Of a stretch of DNA of 36,270 nucleotides, positions 32,365 to 36,270 are shown piece after piece. Where the stretch lies: the NCBI GenBank assembly GCA_018699955.1, contig JABISG010000071.1, positions 1-36,270 on the forward strand, in the 5' to 3' direction. Within the stretch, counting starts at the first letter, position 1. Every line of letters starts with the position of its first letter. The notes beneath the pieces are model-generated. The model ran no database searches and was not told the origin of the DNA. It was given only the letters and a program-made list of their open reading frames with translations. The stretch comes from Planctomycetaceae bacterium. Its GTDB lineage: Bacteria > Planctomycetota > Planctomycetia > Planctomycetales > Planctomycetaceae. Made by a program: the position numbers and the translations under genes.

Positions 32365-34119
32365 TCAGCGACGGGTGACAACCACCTGGTAAACGCCGCG
32401 CGTCTTGTCCTTGTGGCTCAACACCGATCGCAACTGTGTGTCGCCAGCGGATAGACGGACTCCCTTGAACTCAACGGTCTTCGCGCCGGCCGCCAATTCC
32501 GAATTCTTTGTAACGCCCGCGATCTTCAATTCTGCACTGCCTTTTGTTGGGTTGGCGTCGAATTCGAGGCGAATATCATAATTTCCCGCAGTCGCGACGT
32601 GCAGTTCCCAATGGCCGATTGAATCGCGTGCCCAGGTGCCACCGCGCCAGTCCTGCCGCGTGAGGACCGATGGGTTCTCGTGCGGCGAGCCGACGTGAAT
32701 TCGTGGCGGGGCGTAATTGTTCGGCCGGGTGCTGGAGACGTCGTCGAACCAGCTGTCGTACTCTTTCTTGAGCCGGGCGAAGACTTCGGGCTGATCATCG
32801 ACTTGATTCTTCGACTCGCGCGGATCGTTGAGGATGTCGTACAACTCGAACCTGGGTTGGCCCGGGAAGTTCTCACGGCCGAATCCGCTCGCGTGCAGCA
32901 ACTTCCAACGCGCGTCACGGATCATAAAGTGGTGATACCGCGTCGGCTTGTTACCACGGTGTGATTGAATGATGATCGAGCGATCGGGCCATGCGACTCG
33001 TTCGCCTTTCAACAACGGCAACAGACTGCGGCCGTCGAGTTTTACACCGCTCGGCGGTTTGACTCCGCAGGCATCGAGAATCGTCGGCATCAAATCGATG
33101 TGGGCTGCAATTTCAGTGCCGGTTTGCCCCGGCTTGAGTTGCGCGGGCCACTGAACCCACAGCGGCGCCCGAACGCCACCTTCGTGGACGTGGCTCTTCA
33201 TGCCGCGTTTGTTTCCCACGTACCGCATCGTGTTCGGGCCATTATCGACAAGGAAAATGACGACGGTGTTCTCGGTAAGTCCAAGTCGATCGAGTTTCTT
33301 CAACAGCCGGCCGACGTTTTGGTCGACGTTGGTAATCATCGCCGCGATTCGTGCCAGCTTATCGATCTCCGCCGTCAGTCGTTGTCCCTTCGGCTTGCGA
33401 ATCATCAGGCTGGCGAGGTCTTTCGTCATGTAGTGTTCCCGCAGATCCTCCGGCACGTCGTGATACGGTCCATGCGGAGCATTGGTTGGGAGATAGACGA
33501 AGAAGTTGCGTTCTTCCTTGTGTATCTTGTCGATGAAATTCATGGCCGCGTCGAAGTACACGTCGGTGCAATACCCTTTGGTTTGCACCTGTTTGCCATT
33601 GTGAAACAGGATCGGATCGGTGTAGCGGCGATTGTTCTCGCGTGGCTCCGATGGCTGCGCGAGTCCGCCGCCGCGCAGCACGAGTGCTTCGTCGAAGCCC
33701 TGATCGATGGCCCGCAGTGGGTAGTTGTCGCCCAGATGCCACTTGCCAAAGATTCCGGTCGCATAACCCGAAGCGGCCAACGTTTCCGCAACAGTCACTT
33801 CCTCCGACTCCATCATCGAACGGCCGAGATAGGTGTCGATACACCGCGTGCGGTAGTTGTATCGGCCGGTCATCAGGCAGGCCCGCGTTGGCGAGCAGAC
33901 CGGACTGACATAAAACGTCTTCATCGAAGCGCTGCGTTTCGACAGGGCATCGATGTTGGGGGTTTCGATCACCTTGTTGCCCGTCGCACCAAAATCACCA
34001 ATCCCCTGGTCGTCCGTCATCACCAACACAACATTCGGCCGTTCAGCCGAATACGCATTGTTTGTGACAAACAGGTAAGCGAAAGCGACGAGGGAAAGAG
34101 CGGTTCTTACAAATGACAT
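32365..34119 (-). CDS. Secreted sulfatase (formylglycine-dependent arylsulfatase family)
   Basis: The start is the ATG at 34119 (MSFVRTALSL), with AAGGA seven bases upstream, giving 584 residues. A signal peptide ends near residue 25 (NAYSA). The metal-binding RPNVVLVMTDDQG (27-39, Asp36/Asp37) and the signature CSPTR (75-79, Cys75) follow. The C-x-P-x-R motif is converted to formylglycine by a separate enzyme not seen here. GKWHLG (125-130) and FLVDNGPNT are also present, so the active site looks complete. About 100 C-terminal residues (from 'GHWELHVATAGNYDIRLEF') form an additional beta-sandwich that may bind carbohydrate. Planctomycete sulfatases remove sulfate from algal polysaccharides; the substrate here is unknown. 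The PQQ-like gene is 22 bases upstream. Confidence 0.96.
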   Translation of the reverse strand: MSFVRTALSLVAFAYLFVTNNAYSAERPNVVLVMTDDQGIGDFGATGNKVIETPNIDALSKRSASMKTFYVSPVCSPTRACLMTGRYNYRTRCIDTYLGRSMMESEEVTVAETLAASGYATGIFGKWHLGDNYPLRAIDQGFDEALVLRGGGLAQPSEPRENNRRYTDPILFHNGKQVQTKGYCTDVYFDAAMNFIDKIHKEERNFFVYLPTNAPHGPYHDVPEDLREHYMTKDLASLMIRKPKGQRLTAEIDKLARIAAMITNVDQNVGRLLKKLDRLGLTENTVVIFLVDNGPNTMRYVGNKRGMKSHVHEGGVRAPLWVQWPAQLKPGQTGTEIAAHIDLMPTILDACGVKPPSGVKLDGRSLLPLLKGERVAWPDRSIIIQSHRGNKPTRYHHFMIRDARWKLLHASGFGRENFPGQPRFELYDILNDPRESKNQVDDQPEVFARLKKEYDSWFDDVSSTRPNNYAPPRIHVGSPHENPSVLTRQDWRGGTWARDSIGHWELHVATAGNYDIRLEFDANPTKGSAELKIAGVTKNSELAAGAKTVEFKGVRLSAGDTQLRSVLSHKDKTRGVYQVVVTRR

Positions 34120-34141
34120 TGGCGGTCCTTGTTCAACTGAA

Positions 34142-35758
34142 TTATTGACGAAGTTCGTAGCATGCCGCCTCACGGTCGTTGCGGACCAGGAGATGGCGTC
34201 CCGCTAAGACGGGGTGATTCCAAGTGCGCCCATCGAGCGCGCCAAAGCGTGCCAACTCTTGATGCGAATGGGGCGATGCCTTGACCAAGGCAATTTCGCC
34301 GGATTCGAGTTGAATGATCAGCGTTGAACCGACGAGGATCAATTGCCCATAACCATAGCGGCCCGCTTTCCAATGGCGCTGGCCAGTTTTCAAATCGATG
34401 CACGTCAGAATGCTTCCGTCGAGACCATAAACGCAGCCTTCATGTATTACAACAGAACTGAACTTTGCCTTCAAATTGCGGTTGCCCCATCGTTTGTGAA
34501 ATGAAAACCGACCGTCGAGTCGCCTGATTTCGAGCAAGGCAGACCCTTTGCCGTAGCCCGATGAAATAAAAATACAGTCAACCTTTTCACGACCAAAACC
34601 GGGCAACGGGACCGGCTGGCAGACATTGTTTCTCTCCGACGGATTGCTTACCCAGGGATAGCGGCAAGACTCCTGACCGGTACTGGGATCGTGGACAGAC
34701 AGACCTTCGGCGTTGAATGAGAGTATCCGGTGACCTCCGTCGAACTGTGCCAACTGGGGGGAACTGTACGATGCTGCGGCATCGCCACCTTTCCAGACCG
34801 GTCGCCCAGTTTTCGAATCATAGGCTGCGAGGGAACTTCCCTTTCCGCCAGGACTGACGACAACGAGGGTACCCACTACCAGCGGTGACCCGGCCATGCC
34901 GAAGAGCCGATTGTCGATGCTGTTATCCTTGAGAATGTCCACCGACCAGATCCGCTTTCCGGTACCGCCGTCCAGACAATTAAGAACTCCGGTTGCTCCG
35001 ACCGAATACACAAAGCCGTTGTGAATTGTGGGAGTTGCTCGCGGGCCTGCGCCACCTGTCGTCTCATCGAAACGCGCCGGGTCGCGATGCACCCACACCT
35101 CGCGTCCTGTACTCAACTCATAGCAAACGACGATTTCATTTTCACGTCGTTGTTCCTGCGTGACACAATAGTTTCCGACAACAGCAAACGATGACCAACC
35201 TCGCCCGATGGGCTGTCTCCACAGCTGCTTCGGTGGAAGCCGATCCCAGTCCGTCGAAAGATTCACCCGCTTCACCCGGCCCGATCGATCTGCACCTCGA
35301 AATGCTGGACTATCCCACTGGGTTGTCTCTGTCAAATCGACTGCTACGGAATCGTGATCGGCTGATGCGCGTTTTGTGCGACTCTGGTCAAAGAGTTGCT
35401 CCGGTGTGGGAGACCATCGCCAGACCAGGATGAGTCGTCCATCCCCGGTAAAACCGTCGAGCCGCGCCATCAAAAAGGCACACGATTGTAAGCCGACAAA
35501 AAGAATCAGCGTTAACGCCTGATGCGTGAGACGCATGCCGGAGAAGACGCGAATCCAGATATAGAATGCTAGCTCAGCAACGCCAATCAGCAGCAGAATA
35601 TCCCGCGACGGTTTGCCGGTTAGAGAAACGACATCTGCTTGAACGGCACACAACGCCAATATACTGACCGAGATGAGCAGCACCGCCGGACACCATTGCC
35701 GCAACAGGGACGGTGAACTGCCCTCAAGTGTTCGCTTTGTTGAAAACGTAGAACTCAT
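34142..35758 (-). CDS. Membrane-anchored PQQ-like beta-propeller protein
   Basis: The 538-residue product starts at the ATG at 35758 (MSSTFSTKRTL). Three hydrophobic segments (about 24-42, 53-70 and 80-97) anchor it in the inner membrane. Then a periplasmic propeller begins with DSPAFRGADRSGRV, a segment typical of planctomycete outer-face 'PQQ-binding-like' proteins. Repeats of PQQ type follow: CYELSTGREVWVHRD, LNCLDGGTGKRIWSVD, LAAYDSKTGRPVWKG and CIDLKTGQRHWKAG. The expected Ca or PQQ ligand residues of a dehydrogenase are not evident, so a binding or scaffold role is likelier than a PQQ enzyme. The stop is 22 bases before the sulfatase ATG, so the two form one transcription unit. Confidence 0.88.
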   Translation of the reverse strand: MSSTFSTKRTLEGSSPSLLRQWCPAVLLISVSILALCAVQADVVSLTGKPSRDILLLIGVAELAFYIWIRVFSGMRLTHQALTLILFVGLQSCAFLMARLDGFTGDGRLILVWRWSPTPEQLFDQSRTKRASADHDSVAVDLTETTQWDSPAFRGADRSGRVKRVNLSTDWDRLPPKQLWRQPIGRGWSSFAVVGNYCVTQEQRRENEIVVCYELSTGREVWVHRDPARFDETTGGAGPRATPTIHNGFVYSVGATGVLNCLDGGTGKRIWSVDILKDNSIDNRLFGMAGSPLVVGTLVVVSPGGKGSSLAAYDSKTGRPVWKGGDAAASYSSPQLAQFDGGHRILSFNAEGLSVHDPSTGQESCRYPWVSNPSERNNVCQPVPLPGFGREKVDCIFISSGYGKGSALLEIRRLDGRFSFHKRWGNRNLKAKFSSVVIHEGCVYGLDGSILTCIDLKTGQRHWKAGRYGYGQLILVGSTLIIQLESGEIALVKASPHSHQELARFGALDGRTWNHPVLAGRHLLVRNDREAACYELRQ

Positions 35759-36105
35759 TCACACCCCGACAAAAGGCCATCGCGCGTTAGTAGTACGGCG
35801 AATCGGGCTGACCGGCCCAACTTCCCCGTGTTAAATTGTAACAGTTAACAAACCGGCAAGCCTGTCAATTCGGGCTGATGTCGTGCTGTGCTTACCATCA
35901 TCGAGACGGCGGCGGCCAGCAAAACTTCAGGATCGGGCCTCTGTGAATTGCCCTCGTGGCCGGATTTGGTAGACTTGGCGACCGGATCGCCTGCGAACCC
36001 CAAAGATTCACGTGGTGTCGCTGCTGCTGAGACACAGTTGTTGGGGTGTGAACTCGGCGAATTGACGCAGGAAGTACGTTAGAATAGCAGAACGAAACAC
36101 GCCAC
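35759..36105. other. Intergenic region between the PQQ-like gene and tRNA-Ser
   Basis: This gap of about 350 bases should carry the PQQ-sulfatase promoter (minus) and the tRNA promoter (plus). It contains an AT-rich patch at 35829-35850. The short open frame at 35888-36082 has no ribosome site or recognisable content, so I leave it out. Confidence 0.4.
35829..35850. promoter_or_regulatory. AT-rich inverted repeat upstream of the PQQ-sulfatase operon
   Basis: TGTTAA (35829-35834) and TTAACA (35845-35850) are spaced by ten bases in an AT-rich island of otherwise GC-rich DNA, about 70-90 bases upstream of the PQQ-like gene start. It has the form of a repressor or activator site. A matching -35/-10 set was not found. 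Confidence 0.3.
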
Positions 36106-36194
36106 GGAGAGATGACAGAGTGGCCGATTGTGCGGCACTGGAAATGCCGTGTCCTGGGTAACCGGGACCGGGGGTTCGAATCCCCCTCTCTCCG
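36106..36194 (+). tRNA. tRNA-Ser (anticodon GGA)
   Basis: The cloverleaf is complete: acceptor arms GGAGAGA (36106-36112) and TCTCTCC (36187-36193) with discriminator G at 36194. The anticodon arm is CGGCA-CTGGAAA-TGCCG, giving anticodon GGA. A long variable arm (GTCCTGG/CCGGGAC) is typical of class II serine tRNA, and the T arm is GGGGG-TTCGAAT-CCCCC. CCA is not encoded, so it must be added enzymatically. It would read UCC and UCU codons. Confidence 0.96.
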
Positions 36195-36204
36195 CTCGCC
36201 TGAC

Positions 36205-36238
36205 TGCCCATGAGCCATAACCAGTTGGCTCATGGGCA
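36205..36238 (+). terminator. Probable terminator of the tRNA-Ser gene
   Basis: Perfect 13-bp arms TGCCCATGAGCCA and TGGCTCATGGGCA surround TAACCAGT, eleven bases beyond the tRNA. TTTGCTTT follows, a modest T-rich tail. The strength of the stem makes termination the simplest reading. Confidence 0.72.
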
Positions 36239-36270
36239 TTTGCTTTACTGAGTGCTCCTCAGAAATTCCC

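Noticed and set aside
32965..34116. 383-codon plus-strand frame
   Set aside because: It is antisense to the sulfatase and has no recognisable domain or ribosome site.
36062..36085. TTGACG and TAGAAT as the tRNA promoter
   Set aside because: The hexamers look good but are only 12 bases apart, too close for a normal sigma-70 promoter.

Overview
The window looks like chromosomal DNA from a planctomycete. No 16S gene is present, so this rests on gene content. It has a secreted sulfatase, a ThuA-domain protein, a Tat-exported Gfo/Idh/MocA oxidoreductase, HEAT-repeat lipoproteins, PQQ-type and PD40 propellers, many secreted proteins of unknown function, and the futalosine route to menaquinone. Genes are short transcription units on both strands. 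Genus cannot be assigned. I see no phage, transposase, plasmid, CRISPR or defence genes.

Layout. 1-6650 (minus strand): the 5' part of an RND/MMPL exporter, an ornithine cyclodeaminase-like enzyme, a LOG-family phosphoribohydrolase, a STAS protein and a large HEAT lipoprotein. 6936-8636: a Pro/Ala-rich exported protein. 9251-13527 (plus): the menaquinone genes mqnP and mqnE, then a cytosolic S9 peptidase, with striking palindromes in the two gaps. 13595-16020 (minus): an Ala-rich protein, a small secreted protein and a ThuA protein. 16212-18380: a membrane-anchored helical protein, a macrodomain protein and a six-bladed PD40 propeller. 18409-20981: a Gfo/Idh/MocA oxidoreductase and a divergent SDR, separated by a compound inverted-repeat element. 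21002-25669 (minus): a GT39-like glycosyltransferase followed by a giant AsmA-like protein with regular internal repeats. 26008-28070: three proteins of unknown role, one with a histone H1-like lysine tail. 28215-30036 (plus): a tight operon of a His-rich unknown protein, a hemerythrin and a cupin. 30158-32215: a cold-shock protein with a clear terminator, and small membrane proteins. 32365-35758 (minus): a PQQ-like propeller and a sulfatase as an operon with its own terminator. 36106-36194: tRNA-Ser(GGA).

Functional themes are menaquinone biosynthesis, envelope construction and transport (RND, GT39, AsmA), extracellular polysaccharide use (sulfatase, ThuA, Gfo/Idh/MocA; inferred) and a possible iron- or oxygen-linked operon. 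The most unusual non-coding signal is the set of small dispersed palindromes in the intergenic gaps. At least four families are visible, several in two copies, and none has a transposase nearby. The strongest candidate for an undescribed system is the unknown/hemerythrin/cupin operon. The repeat architecture of the AsmA-like protein is the clearest protein-level novelty.
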